64,000 nucleotides of DNA. It comes from Micromussa lordhowensis. Taxonomy: Eukaryota; Cnidaria; Anthozoa; Scleractinia; Lobophylliidae. Shown in pieces: positions 10,654 through 23,227 of the stretch. Numbering within the stretch: position 1 is the stretch's first letter; every line of letters begins with the position of its first letter. The stretch is from positions 4,080,697 through 4,144,696 of the forward strand of contig OZ026609.1 of the NCBI GenBank assembly GCA_964020085.1, written 5' to 3'. Both the position numbers and the translations under genes were made by a program. Under the pieces are notes generated by a model. It was not told where the DNA came from. It worked only from the letters and a program-made list of their open reading frames with translations, and made no database searches.

Positions 10654-13600
10654 ATGGCTTCACGCAATGGCAGTCCTACGCAGTTTCCGTTGAATCCTTC
10701 GCCTGCGACTTCCGTACGTCAATCATCGCCCAGTTCTCCTTCGTTAAGAGCACGCCTGGTACCAGCTCCACCGGCCACTCAACCACTGTCATTTTCTATA
10801 TCCCGGATTTTGGGTCTTGAAGATGATTCCGCTCAAAGTCAGTCAGATACACTCCTTGGTAAGTTAAGTTGTTCTTTATTTTTATCGTGGATCTAATGGT
10901 TTATCATGAAATTATCACAGAGAGACAACACATCAATGATTCTCGAAGACGAGCTAGAGATTTGTAGTTTCACGGTACGATGCTTAGTTGTCTTGCGTAA
11001 CAACCAATTATTGCGAAATGTGCTGTTTTATAGACATTTGCCTCTCAGACAAAGTTACTCAGTTGTCACTGAGCTGTCTAGGTTTTATGATTTATCGGTT
11101 AAACGTAGTGAAAGTGTCACACGGTACCAAAAAACATTAAAAAATAGTTATCGCTGATTTACTTGTTTACAGCGAATCATTCTAAGCATGTTCACACCAG
11201 ATCTTACTTCTTGGAACGTATAAACGTTATGTGCTTGCAGACTATGAACAACACTTAACTTATCTCTCAGTTCAGTATTTAACGTCCCGTACATTCACTT
11301 GAATATGATTGTAATTTTGTTGCCTTGTTTTTGGTTGATTGATATAAACTGAATGCCCTTGGCTTAGTTTGTAGTAAATGATTCGACGTTGTTTGACAAA
11401 ATCAACGCCTTCTCAAGCGGGGTTACAGTTTTTTTTTAACTGGACTGAACAAAATTGTGCCAGGATTTCGTTTCACAGGGCTTACATTTAACCATGTTTC
11501 TCTGATAAGTCAAAGTAAAACGAAGAAAGCACGACTGTCACTTATATACATGTCGTGAGCGCAAAATGTAAAAGGTTTTATTAGTTAGTCATTATTGAGG
11601 CTTCCATTAAATTCAGCGATCGATAAAGCGCGTATTTTGCGGTAGATTAATTCAGTCTGATGAAGAAAACCGTCCGCCTTTACCAATTCAAGCTTCATAT
11701 TGAAATTATATTATTCTAAATTTGTTTGAAATAGCTGATTGCCCTCAAATTCTTCTGTTTCAGTTTGCCGTAGCTCGAACGACCAAAACCGACAAAACTC
11801 CGACCACTCACCGAGTGTTGACTCCGACAACCCGAGCACTGACGTTGATAGCGGTCGGGAAAGCGACGACGCTGCCCGATCTGAGCCGAGTTCCGAGCGA
11901 CCGCGAAAGAAAAAGCAGCGAACCACATTCTCGCCGATAGAAGTATGGGAACTAGAGAAAGTGTTTGCCCAGCGACCATATTTGATGCCAGAGGACGAAG
12001 ACGAATTAGTACAGAAACTCGGACTCACAGCAAGGAATGTTAGGGTACGGAATTTTTCTGCTGTAAAATTGTCATCGCAGGCCAAAGTACAACTTTTTAG
12101 AGCTTAAAATGGGTTACGCCGCTCAAAGTTCGAGTAATAAGTGCAAAAAAATCATTTACTAAAAATCAGTACTCGTAACATAGTAATATTCTAAATACTG
12201 TTTGAAACATTTCACTAGCTTTTACTTTATTTCTCTAAGTACGTACACTCAAGAGAAAACTAATGTTAAATCTCCTAAAAATGCTTACAGCGTGCGTTAT
12301 TTTGTTTTGAACTGACGTAAAAACGTCCATTTTAATTCAGTAAAATTAAATATGGTAAATAATTCAGTAAAATACTTCAAATTCAATTTCCTCTCCCGGG
12401 GTCGGCTTGGCAGTCTCGATAAGTTCTTTACCTTATTCAAACTGTTTCCATGCTATGAGCACTTTTGGGTAATTTTATTCTTACCTTGGTATTGATCGAA
12501 CTTTTAGCAGAAACCGTGCTAATTTTATGTCAAACCAAAGGCTCATATTCCGTGGGAGTGGGGGAGTGAGAAAGGGGGTTATTATCGGTGGAATTTTTGT
12601 ATCTATATATTTTTTTTAGAATAAAAGATGATTTAGGTTCTCCTTGCTGATTCACTAAGATTCGGGGGCTTCAGAAGAAAACGTTTTATGGGAAGCTAAT
12701 ATCAATCAATCATAAATCAATCATCTTTATTGGCCCACAAATTAGTTTCATTTAGGATATTACTTTAAATACATTGCAGGTTGATTAATAATAATAAGAA
12801 GAAGGAAAGTTACTGTTAAAAGAAAGAGCCTAGAGGCTAAAGGAACCGTAAGGTTTTATCTTAATAAAAAAAAGAGCAACAAGGAAAGAAAACAAATAAT
12901 GCTTAATGAAGATGTAATAGATGATAGATTACTATTCAAATATTTTAGAGTATTGTTCTGACAGTAAATAATGTTTTATTTCTTTGGCAAAGGAAAATGT
13001 ACTGAGGTCTTTCAAGTAATAAGGGATATGACGCCAGAGGTCTATTGCCCGATAGGAAAACATTTGTTTTCCAGTGTTAGTACGAGGGCGCGGTTTAATA
13101 GCTAGTCTCGTGCATCCAATTTGTATATTTTTCCACCAAAGACATCAGAACTTAGCCTGGACAGCTTGTGTTCAGATGTCGATTTCCTGTGTTTTGCACG
13201 GAAAAGTGAACTAGGTCACTTTTTGCATAAATGGAAGGAAACCTGATCTTTGAGGGCTACAAGCAGACTGATAACAAAAAGAAACTGTGTATATATGTGC
13301 CGGTAGTTCCTGTGTAGACGTGTACACTTTGGCCCACAGATATGATGAACGGCAAGGGAACCTAGATACATGAAAAATGTTTCTAAAAGCTTCAGAGTGC
13401 AGTTAATTATTTATTTCCCTATCGTATATATACTGTTCAAACAAAGAAGAGAGTTTGAAGTAAGAACAATGTCCCATATCCGGGAGTGTAGCAGGTTTCG
13501 TAAGCTTGTAGTTCTCCTTGTCGTCATCGTGCAGCAGCTGTTATTGGTGTAGGGGCATTGTTTTTCTTATTTGCTCTATTGTTCTCTCAAAGGGTATCGA

Positions 13601-14076
13601 GCCATTCATGTGAAAACTTAATTGGGAGAGCATCTACCTGACCTTCAGTATGAATCACGTGCTACTATTTATCTTTTCAGTTCTGGTTTCAAAATCGCCG
13701 CGCCAAGTCGAGAAGACAAGAAAGGGCTCCAGCCAATACTCCCCAGAGTTTCTTTCCAAACCAGTTTGACCGCACATGCGCCGAGCAGCAATATACAGTT
13801 TTGGAAACAACTTTATCACCCGCAGGCAGGTTTTCAAGGACCACTGAATTTCAGCCCAAAACACGTGATCCACTCGCCGAGAAATTTACCAGCATATATA
13901 CGCGAGGAGACGCCCTGTCCTTGCTGTGCAGTTCAGTCAAACAGGCTTCCAGCTGTCGAAATGGATTTAGCGCCAAACAACGCAGAATACAAGCCACCCC
14001 AGCTACGTCACTTGAAATTAGAATCGCAAGCTTCCTTGGAGAGGTTACCCAGTCTTCCTTCAAGCCAGTTTCGTAA
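10654..14076 (+). CDS. PRD-class homeobox transcription factor, HESX/ANF-like (three exons)
   Basis: Exons are 10654-10858, 11764-12044 and 13681-14076 (stop TAA), giving 293 residues. Donors G|GTAAGT and AGG|GTACGG and acceptors TTTCAG and TTTTCAG fit; the intron phases are 1 and 0. Residues 47-53 (FSISRIL) form an eh1 motif, which in known proteins recruits Groucho/TLE co-repressors. The homeodomain spans 117-176 with the hallmark residues L16, F20, W48, F49, N51 and R53; Q50 is present. The second intron falls exactly between homeodomain positions 46 and 47, the intron typical of PRD-class genes. Position 47 is Phe where Ile or Val is usual. The eh1 context FSISRILGLED resembles HESX1/ANF, but homeodomain similarity to that subfamily is weaker, so the subfamily is tentative. 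Residues 163-293 after the recognition helix carry no motif I know. It is likely a nuclear DNA-binding repressor in development. The ATG at 10654 is preferred: the reading frame opens upstream only through a TTG codon. Confidence 0.85.
10859..11763 (+). other. homeobox gene intron 1
   Basis: A 905-bp phase-1 intron between GTAAGT and a pyrimidine-rich TTCTGTTTCAG. No embedded repeat with a partner in the window; small ORFs only. Confidence 0.75.
12045..13680 (+). other. homeobox gene intron 2 (homeodomain 46/47)
   Basis: A 1,636-bp phase-0 intron from GTACGG to CTTTTCAG. The stretch 12720-13360 has an A-rich, transposon-like look (TTTATTGGCCCACAAATTAG onward) but no second copy to define it. 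The ORF at 13622-14152 is in another frame from exon 3. Confidence 0.7.
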
Positions 14077-15405
14077 AACCTCAGACGAACGGCAGCGATC
14101 ACGTGATTACAACTCGCAAGGATTGATGGGTATCCGAGAGTATGGAGAATAGTGTAAACAAATAACCTTTTTTAACAGTACAGCATTGCACTTTAAATTG
14201 CTGAGCTCGATTGTTCAAATCCCTTAAATTTATTTGCACTTTTTTTCGATATGCCTAAAAAATATGTTACTGTTCGCGGTTATGTTAGGTTATGTTATAT
14301 TATGAAATACAAAGACCTAATTCATTTTCATTAAAGCGGACCAAACTATAAGTTCTGAAAATTATAGGACCTGATGAAATAACGGATTAGTTGTAAAGGC
14401 CAAGGGATACCAAAGAGATAAAAATGATTAACCAAAAAGGTGTAAAGATAAAGATAGAAAAATTACGAAATATTAAATGATTTATTTTCGTCTATTAGCC
14501 AGTCACCCTGATGCATATATCGCAAGTTAAATGATAAATCTAGCTAAAACAACTAGTCAAGTAGAGATGAAGTGAATCAGGGCCAGAATGAATTGGTTGT
14601 CTAATTGTAAGCTCAGTTATGTACAACAATGTTCTGTTATAACCAAGCTTCCCGATATATTTGTAAATATATGGCTTGTTAATGTGTTGTCCTCCGCCGG
14701 CTTGATGAAATTGTGCATCTAAAAATATTAATTAATAACTTACTCAGTGGGTATCAGCTACACGCTATCTTGCGGCTGCTAGCGCCACGGCCGCAGAAAT
14801 GAACAAAACTGGTTGATGTTGCAGGTGTTCCTCCTCGTCCCACCCCCCTTGCATCCATTCCCATTTCCCTTCCCCTCTCCCTAGTTTTACGCCTGCGCAA
14901 AATAAACTTGATCTTTCCCCAGCCCCACCCTGTTGCGTTTTTGCTCGTGTATGCCACGCGCCGGGTTAATATTTCGCTAAGCTTCCGGTATCTCGACGAA
15001 CTCAAAACAAACTGGAGGGTATGTGCGCAGACTAAGCCAACACGGAAATGAGAACAAGAGTTGTAAGTTACTGTGAAAATTTGTACTATAAACCATGAAA
15101 GCGAACTCTAAATCTGGCAATTCAACCCGTCACAAATTATAAACATTGCATTTCATCGCCTTCTGTAAGTGAAAACTCCCTTTTCTTTCGATATAATGAA
15201 TTAGTGAAGAGCAAATTATCTTCCCTTAGACGAACCAGTTTTGTTTTTGCCTAACGTGGAATGAAATTCAACGGGATTCTGTCGTAAAGGCTTCCATGTC
15301 AAGCTAAACAATAGCGACTTTGATCGAGATCGGAAACCGTGCTTAGCCCATGCTGCCGTGCAAAGATGCTCGTCGCACGAAACACGCCATTGTTATGCCC
15401 GCCAT
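14077..15405. other. 3' side of the homeobox gene, gene-free
   Basis: Probably 3' UTR followed by intergenic DNA. ATTAAA near 14333 could be a weak polyadenylation signal. 14820-14960 is pyrimidine-rich on the plus strand, with no clear coding sequence. Confidence 0.35.
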
Positions 15406-15511
15406 TAGGCTCGATTTCCGCCGCTCTCTCGTGTCTGGTCAACACTCCCCGAGGGAGTTCGGGGGAGGAGCGCGGGCTCCTTTCCCGAACAGCGGCTGGT
15501 AATCGAGCCTA
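15406..15511. mobile_element. 106-bp MITE with a perfect 9-bp target duplication
   Basis: Terminal inverted repeats start TAGGCTCGATT and end AATCGAGCCTA; the match continues imperfectly (CCGCCGCT / AGCGGCTG). The element is flanked on both sides by the identical 9-mer GCCCGCCAT (15397-15405 and 15512-15520). A 9-bp duplication is typical of Mutator-like transposition. No coding capacity. The complete ends and exact duplication suggest a fairly recent insertion. Confidence 0.8.
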
Positions 15512-16077
15512 GCCCGCCATTGGACTAACGAAAACAATTTGTCCTTGAACTGAGAATTGCCGAGCCTGAAGCGTTCTTATTCGAGGCTCCCCTAAAAAAC
15601 GGAAAGTTGTATCTGATAAAAGAGAAGAAATATTATCCCGAAATTTTCGGGGTTTGTGAAGATTACCGTATACCTTTAGAGGGGTCTCTCGTCCAAGCAA
15701 TGTAGCGCGTCCGGTTTAAACTGTAGATACCTAAACCTGTCTATCAAATGCCGGCTATCAAACTATACCAAGAATTTTTGCATATGAATTGTCTGCGCAC
15801 AAACAACACCAAAACGCTAGGTAACTGCTTATTTGCGTGAAAAAATAATCCAATTTGTTATAAAAGGGTTACTTTATTAGATTTCAGTATTGGTACGTGG
15901 CATAACATCAAATTCAAGGCAACAAAGCCAGAGATAAATGACTTTTTTGTAACCTACCTCTTGACGCTCAAAACGCGAGTCGAAAACCTCAAACACTACG
16001 TCTGGCTCTTATCACGTGATCCTTAACAGTTAGCCGTTCGCCAGAAAAGTGAATCTAAAAGTCTACTTTTACTTCAT

Positions 16078-16104
16078 TATATATATATATATATATATAT
16101 ATAT
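16078..16104. repeat. (AT)n microsatellite
   Basis: About 27 bases of uninterrupted AT dinucleotide. The surrounding 15521-16433 has no supportable gene. Confidence 0.9.
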
Positions 16105-16433
16105 AGGCCTCTCTAGCTCGATATGTCATGCTATGCCATTGCTTGGTTATACGTCAATTATCCTTGATATATGAGTGCTGTCCACTTGTTTTGATTTGCT
16201 AAAAAAAATCTTTTGCACTGCAATGAACCAAAACTTGCTTTTCAACAATGTTAACAATCTTCGGACTGGTTTTTTTGTTTATGTTACTAGCACGATAAAT
16301 AAATAATACATGACCTAGGAATTAAAAACTCAACTTAGTGGAATCACAAAATTGTCACTGTTAACATACGATGCATTTTCCAAGTTGAGTGTCTCATAGC
16401 CACTTTGATTGATATCTATGAATATTGTACCAT

Positions 16434-17097
16434 TTATAAGGCCGTTATCCACATTGCCAGACAAGAAGCTGTAATAAGCTTCCAGCAAGGGCGTGAGTTC
16501 CCTATACGAAATGATTTGAAGCCGGATTGAAAGTTGTCTAGAATATCGTTATGAGAGCTATTATTAAGATGCACCTTGGCGATAGCAGGAAGAATCGAAA
16601 TTGGCCGGTAGTGATTAACTTCTTGTCTGTTACCCTTTGTAAAAACTGGCGTCACTCTAGCTAGCTTCCATTCAGGTGAAACAATACAAGAGAGATCCAT
16701 TGAGCAAAAATGCCGGGGATGGTGCCAGGATAACTGCCTCCGTTTTAAACATCTTGGACCGCAAATTATCCAAACCAGTCGCTTTCTTAGTATTTTTTAA
16801 ATTAGTTTCCGGACTCATTACTGGTTCAGCTTTAAAAAGAGAACGTCTTGTTTGTTGAGATAAGTAAATTTTCTGGATCCTTATCAGGTGGAGGTATGTA
16901 GCGATATTAAGGCCTAGACTTCCGCCATTTCAGATGAAAAGCTTATTTTCAAATCCCCGAAGTCAATATCAGCAATAACTTTCTTCTTATATGAGGAGGG
17001 CTTAGCTCATCAATTAGCTGCCAAGTTTTACGGGGATCTCTTCTGTTAGAAGCGCGGATATAACTTAAGTATTTTCGTTTGGTATATTTAATTGTTA
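16434..17097 (-). pseudogene. degraded non-LTR retrotransposon reverse transcriptase
   Basis: Minus-strand reading gives the linker before the RT domain (KTWQLIDELSPP near 17020), then KKATGLDNL near 16775, then EWKLARVTPVF and YRPISILPAIAKV near 16650-16580, then FQSGFKS. These are conserved blocks 0-2 of jockey/CR1/L2-type reverse transcriptases, which copy element RNA at a nicked target. The frame is interrupted several times and nothing remains of the catalytic FADD region or an endonuclease. A dead 5'- and 3'-truncated fragment. Confidence 0.8.
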
Positions 17098-20000
17098 TGT
17101 TCACTTACACGTTTTACGTATTAACTCACACGTAATCCACTGGAACTTCTTGTTCCCAAATTCTTCTTTTTGTTCCAATAAGGGCATGCTTATCGATACA
17201 TGCCAGAAACTGATTATTGCAAAAAGTTCTTCATGTTTTTGGTTAACATGACTTCTGGTAATGTTTGATCCTGTAAAAGTGTTCATAACTTTCAGTCGAA
17301 AGGCTTAGAGGAACGATACACCGACGACATGTTTTATAAGAATATATTTTAGAACACGCTAAAATTCTCAAAATTTGAGAATATTTTAAAACTAAACCCG
17401 GGGTTAAAATTTTGCAAATGATATAATGTAGTGTCTTGAAAATTTGAAAATACAATACAAAAGCATGTCTTTTAAACCAAAGTGTATAAAATCAGTTCTT
17501 AATTCCTCTAAATGACAAAGCTAGCCGAAAAACAACAAAACAGGACAAGTCGTATGTTGTATACGTATGTTATTTCCACAAGAATTTATGAGTTATATCA
17601 GGCTATATTGCCGTTAGTCTGGCCCCCAAATTACTTCAATGCCATCAGTCACGATAGAACAGATAATTAATCTGCGTTGTGTTGGCATAGTCCACTTTGT
17701 ATTCCTATAAGCTAAAAATATTCACAAGAATATTGTAAGCTTAAAATCGACAGAAAGACAAGAATATTCAGCCTGGATTGAAAAACCAAACAAACAATAT
17801 TCTTATAATAAAAATTGCAGATATGTGAAATGAATACTTCCGTCGTAATTCTGTAATATTTTTCAAGCTAAGTGTCAATCTGGCCTTACATTTTATAGAT
17901 ACTCGAGCTGCGATAATTCGTTAACTAGACAACCAAAATGACTAATGGAGTTGCTTGTATTTAAGAGGTTAAAATAACGCTTTTTGTCGAAAATCTGTTA
18001 ACATTTTTCCCAACTGCTGCCATAATAATAAGAGTCGATTGATTTTGTTGTTATTTTTTACTTTATCGAAAAATAATCAATGCGAATGGAAAGAATACTT
18101 CAAAATTAGTGATGTGACCAAGTTCCAGCACGAAATCTCGCACAGAAGTTAAAGAAGCGTTGATGTTAAGAACACTGAAATTTACATTTCTCTTGTTATC
18201 CTCGCTTTTTTGCATTGAAAGACGGAGCTGGTGACGTTATGAGAAACATAATTCGAACTAAAACTTTCAATCTGTTTAATGAAAAGACTTGAAGCCACAA
18301 AGCCTAATTTTGTTATTCCCCTACACGTTTCACTGCATTTTTACAACCAGTTCGTCATAAAATTACAGCTAAAGAAACTCAAAATCCAGCGCTGGAAATG
18401 AGCGACAAAAAAACCGTTCCGCCGCCTGAAGTGAATTTATGAAAGGTCTAATGTCTTCAGATCTCTTAAGCACTGCTTTCGTAAAAGATCAGCTCATAAA
18501 GGAATTTTATAAAGCTTTGTTCTCGCCTCATTAGCGTAAAAAATGGCACTTTTTTGGTAAATTTTACAGCCCCAAGCAATAACAATGAAATAACTCTTTC
18601 GAATGCGCAATGAAGGCCAATTTTGGCAGGAAAAATCGGATTAAATAAATTTCTCCTAACTCTGGAAAACGGGAAGGTCCGTAAACAAAAGCTTTAATAA
18701 GCAGTGCGGTAGATGTGCAAGTGCGTTATAATTCTTGGTTCATTTCTTTGTCGTAAGACAACAGCTGAGCGCGAATTGACGAAGTTCTGCGTCGTGTGTA
18801 GAACGTGAACGACGACGGAAATTTTTAAAATTTATATTTCGACTATTACGCTTTGTTCCATAACACGCTTCGAGATTTCGATAAACAGAAACAAACTTTA
18901 TGACTTTAGAGTACGCTGGATTCTTAGGTAAAATATAAATTCATTTTTTAATTCACGTTTTCCTCGGCGTCGCCGTCGTAGCTACTTAAAATTCCTAATG
19001 ATAGTGTAATGTAGTCCATTTCGCGACAAACAAACAGGTTTAGCTCGAGGCGCTGATTGGCACACGCGTGGGTTTGTATTGATTTCCGCCTGCAATTTAA
19101 AAGGCCTTCCAAAAATAGCCTAAGGTAGTCTTCATTAATTTCATATGGAAAATGAAAATGTCCTTTGAGCGCCACAAGTATTGCACTGCGTTAGAATGAG
19201 AACCTAATGAAAATCACCAGTTTCTTTTATGTTAATTTAATTTCCTGTAAAGTTTCTTCAGCAATATTCAAGATAGGCTAGTATTAGAGCAAATTAACTT
19301 TGAATAATGTAAACTTCCTTAAAACTCACACAAAATGAATTGATGAAATGTTTTCCTGCGTCCGTTCGGCATAAAATTGTCCATTTAAGGTGGGCACCAT
19401 AAATTGCATGTGAATTTAAAAACAACTTCATTTACAATGTATGAAGCATCAAGAATAGAGTTGTAGCTCAAAAAGCATGCAAGATAAAGCAAATGCCACC
19501 TCAACGTGTGCTTCTTAATCTTAGGCAAAAGGAAAACATTTTTCTATGTTTTGTTTTTCTTCTGCACATTCATTAGAGACAGCAAGGTTTGCAGACCAAA
19601 CACAAGACACAAGCGACTTCCCCTTCAGCTGGTTCAAGGTAAGCCGTAATATGATCAGTTATTTCTCATGGCGCTTAACTGTAATATTTCTAGTGTGAAG
19701 CTACCAGCAATATTCCTATACTATACTCCACCAATATATGGAGAGGTAGTCCGTGTCGATACTTTGGAATTGACGGGGTTGCTCAGACAGACCATGGCTT
19801 CTACTACTCATCATGGCAAAGATGGGTTAGAAATTAATAGGCACTATGAAAACATCATGTCCCGGAACCTGCTAGGGAGCTGGGCTTTATTAACGAGGAT
19901 ACTGTGCCTCCGTGCTAAGACATAAATCTTCGTGATCAGGTCGCCTTCAAATGACTACTAGACTGCCTAACCTGGCTCATGTACTTGAGCTTCTTGTAGT

Positions 20001-23000
20001 TTCTTCTTGTTTGTGCTCCCGGTCTCTTTCGCGAAAATGTATCTAGTTTTTTGAAAGTGTGTAAAGTAAAACGCTATGCTAGCAAATGATATATTCAATC
20101 TGAAATCAATTCTCCTCTCATAATGGAAACCACTGCAGTATTTAAGATTACAGGCCGGAATCGATTTACGTTAAAAAAGAACAGATACAAACGTCTACCA
20201 GGCAATAACTACGGACTCCTTGGAAACGTATTAACTATGTTACGTGAATTTCAAGTGAAGTTAGAAGATATGGCATTGTTTTTTTTTCGATTCGCTTGGG
20301 CATACTATTTCTATTGCTTAAACTTCGCGATGTAAGTCCCAGTTGTAACAGCTGTAATGCGCGTTAAGTTCACAACGCATTAAGACTTATCTTTAATGCT
20401 CCTTCAGTATCACCGTACACAGTAAAGACCGTGAACTCTCGCGATTTCTATTGACGCAAAGGCGGGTTATCCAATGGATCTGCTTGTCCCACAGCAAACT
20501 AACGACCAGCAACCGTTACATTTTAATCAATATTTTTCTTAACAACAATTGCAAAAAGGTCTGGACAGCAGGAAATTTTAAGAAATAAAGCGACAACTTT
20601 TACATGTTAAAATTCGTTTCGGCAGAAACTTCTGTCCTCTTCTTTGCAAACGTTGAATTCTAATAGATTGTACCTGCTAATGAGTGCGTACTCAAAGTAG
20701 AAAGAAAAAACGTGCGGATTACAAAGATAGGCTTAAATTAACTTGTTGAGATTGCTGATTAAGCGAAGGGTTCTAATTTCCCACGGGATGTGCAAAGCTT
20801 CTTTCATCTTGAGCTTGAATGTAGTGTCAGCTTGATCAATTTGCACTGAAGAAGGCAGAATTGCAAACTCCTTCCGTTCCGTTTTCCGTTTTTCATTTAT
20901 TAGAGAATTCTCAACGAAAATTTGGAAGGAAAAAAAAACGTAATTAACCGGTAGCACTACTATTTCCTGAAATAACTAGACCTCCGTTGTCTAGCGTAGC
21001 TTTGTTTCCCGATCGGACATTAAACAGATAAATACGAACTGATAAGAAGTGTTGGTTTCTGATACCAAAACCTTCAAGACGACGAACACCCCGACCCTTT
21101 GATACAAAAGTTTCCCCCCCCCCCACCTCCACCACCAATATATCTCACAGAGTAAATGAAAGATTAAAGTGCCCGGAGGGAGGAAGTATTTCAAAGAGGA
21201 ATTACTGAACTTTCTGAAAACTGAAAGGAAATAAAGGGACTCTAAAATACAAGGAAAATGAAGCAGTTGAATGATGAATCCTTTCTTCAAAGGTTAGCCA
21301 CATGATATGCGAGGTAATTTTGCTCGTTGCTAGCAATACTTATACAGCTCTTAGAATATCCACCCGAGGCATAATCGCCTGCAAACAGGTTCTTGTCCAC
21401 CCACCCGTAGCGCTAGCCCGCCGCTTCGTCTTTGTTTGTACCGAGGCGCATGAGAGTTTCCTCACAGGGAAGGGGAGTGCCATCATGGCAGTATTTATGG
21501 TTATTTTCATTTCGCCCTATTTAACTCCAAATCAAGATGTTGCTTTAAAATAATGCACCGTAATTAATATTCTTCGAGAAGAATATTGTCTTGTATTCAA
21601 AGCTGCTCGCTAAATATCAGTGCTAGAATAATAAAATATTTGCCTTGAGTACATTTGATTTCTTCGAATTTTGTTTCTCGTCTATATTATATTCGGACCA
21701 AATTTGGTTGGTTTGAAAATCCTTTAGACTGAACGCTGGTGACATGTCAAAACTGAATTGAGGAGTTACCTTCATTTGTAAATACTGCAGCTTTGAGACA
21801 CTATTAAACACAAAGCGCTTTGTGAAAGCTTTTTGGAAATTAATATTGCGCCGTAATCAATATACTATATAAAATTTCTCATTCAGAAAGAAAAACTTCA
21901 AAACAATAGACAGCTTGCCAAAGGGGAAAAACACATAAAAATCGTTAGTAAACAACAAAGAGATCGTAAAGGTTATTAGCATCGAAGAAGATATAGGGTT
22001 AATTGCGGGCAACGAGACAGAAAAAAAATTAAGATAATTCGTTGAAAACGATAAGAATTTGCATTTTGTTCCTTAAGTTTTCAATTCAAGAACTGATGGT
22101 TTTTTTTTTCATTTTTAATTCCTGCAAATTTGTTCTCGGATTTTTGTTCTTTTTTCTGTGATCATGCAGTCTGTAAGCTTTAATTCTGTCTCCGCTTGTT
22201 GGTTTAAATTTATAGATAATTATATAATAGAAATTGGATTTTTCACTGATTGGCTTAAGAGCAGGTAGAATTTATTTTTGTTGAAAATATAATACCGTCA
22301 AACACATGGTTCATAGTTTCGTAAAACAACTTTTAATAACAAAAACATATTAAGATGTTAAAACCAAGAACTGCCATGTCTGTAAAAAAACAATGCTTTG
22401 TCAAAACACTTGACATATCGAGAAAATACTTCCCTGCGGCTAAAACATTTCACGCTTCTCTCGCGTCTCAAATTTCCGTCGTATTTTATGACGACATAAT
22501 GCATGACTTTGGCCTCTTTTCGTAGAAGTCACTAATTAAACATCCATGCATAAAACATTGACATATAATACACGGTAGTTTCGGTGAAAATCTAAAATAA
22601 ACTTTCCTAAGCTGTAACAAAAAACGAGTTTTCTGCACACTGCTCTGAAAGACACACAAAACTGTATAGCTGAGATACCATACAGAATTTGCAATAAAGT
22701 TCCCAAATAACGCGAGCTCTGATTTGCTGAAACAGCGTGGTTTATCAAACAAAGATGCACAGTAAGCTGAATTTCAAATGTTTGCTTCGGAAGTTTGACG
22801 AATTTGACCCAAATTAGACGTTCTCTGCGACTCAGACAAACTCAACGGAAACGAGCTATTTGTCTGCGCTGAACATAGCTGCCTGGAGACAGTTGCTAGC
22901 AAAAAAAAAAACGACAGAAGTGTTAAAGCTGTACTAAAAAAACAAGTTTTTTTTAGATCCCGAGGAAACGGTAAGCTTAGTCACGTAGCGAAATAAACAA

Positions 23001-23044
23001 ATTATCAACCTAGCGAATGACAAGCTTCGATAAAAGACCTGATA
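17098..23044. other. 5.9 kb gene-free region
   Basis: AT-rich DNA without a convincing exon, RNA gene or complete element. A segment near 18840-18990 (GTTCCATAA, AGAAACAAAC, ATGACTTTAGAG, GGCGTCGCCGTC) is shared in diverged form with 47250-47380, so it is old dispersed repeat. A small perfect palindrome of AATATTCTTC type is at 21563-21584. Confidence 0.45.
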
Positions 23045-23227
23045 CAGTCAACTCTCCGCTAACGGGCACTCGCGTAAGCGGACAGATCTACTTACGGACA
23101 CTGTTTTCAATTCCCCTTTTCACCTTTTCACCCTTTTTTTTCTTATGGGGATAATTCTCGTTAGCGGACAGCTCTATTAACGGATGCTCCGATTCCCGAG
23201 GGTGTCCGCTTACGAGAGAGATGACTG
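23045..23227 (+). mobile_element. pogo/Tigger-like MITE, copy 1
   Basis: It begins CAGTCAACTCTCC and ends in GATGACTG, flanked by TA on both sides (23043-23044 and 23228-23229). Internal words GCTAACGG, CGTAAGCGGAC and TTAGCGGACAG repeat toward both ends. The ends and TA duplication fit the Tc1/mariner pogo group. A second copy lies inverted at 24343-24533. Confidence 0.75.

Noticed and set aside
11655..11670. CTGATGA near 11658 as a hammerhead core
   Set aside because: It is followed by AGAAAAC with no room for stem II.
19577..19637. Possible 61-bp exon between CATTAG and CAAG|GTAAGC
   Set aside because: Splice-like signals only; no recognisable peptide and no partner exons.
21563..21584. 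Perfect AATATTCTTC-type palindrome, resembling a heat-shock element
   Set aside because: Only two well-spaced TTC/GAA units and no gene within reach.
22486..22760. Two overlapping minus-strand ORFs (88 and 74 residues)
   Set aside because: Overlapping frames without domains in AT-rich DNA.
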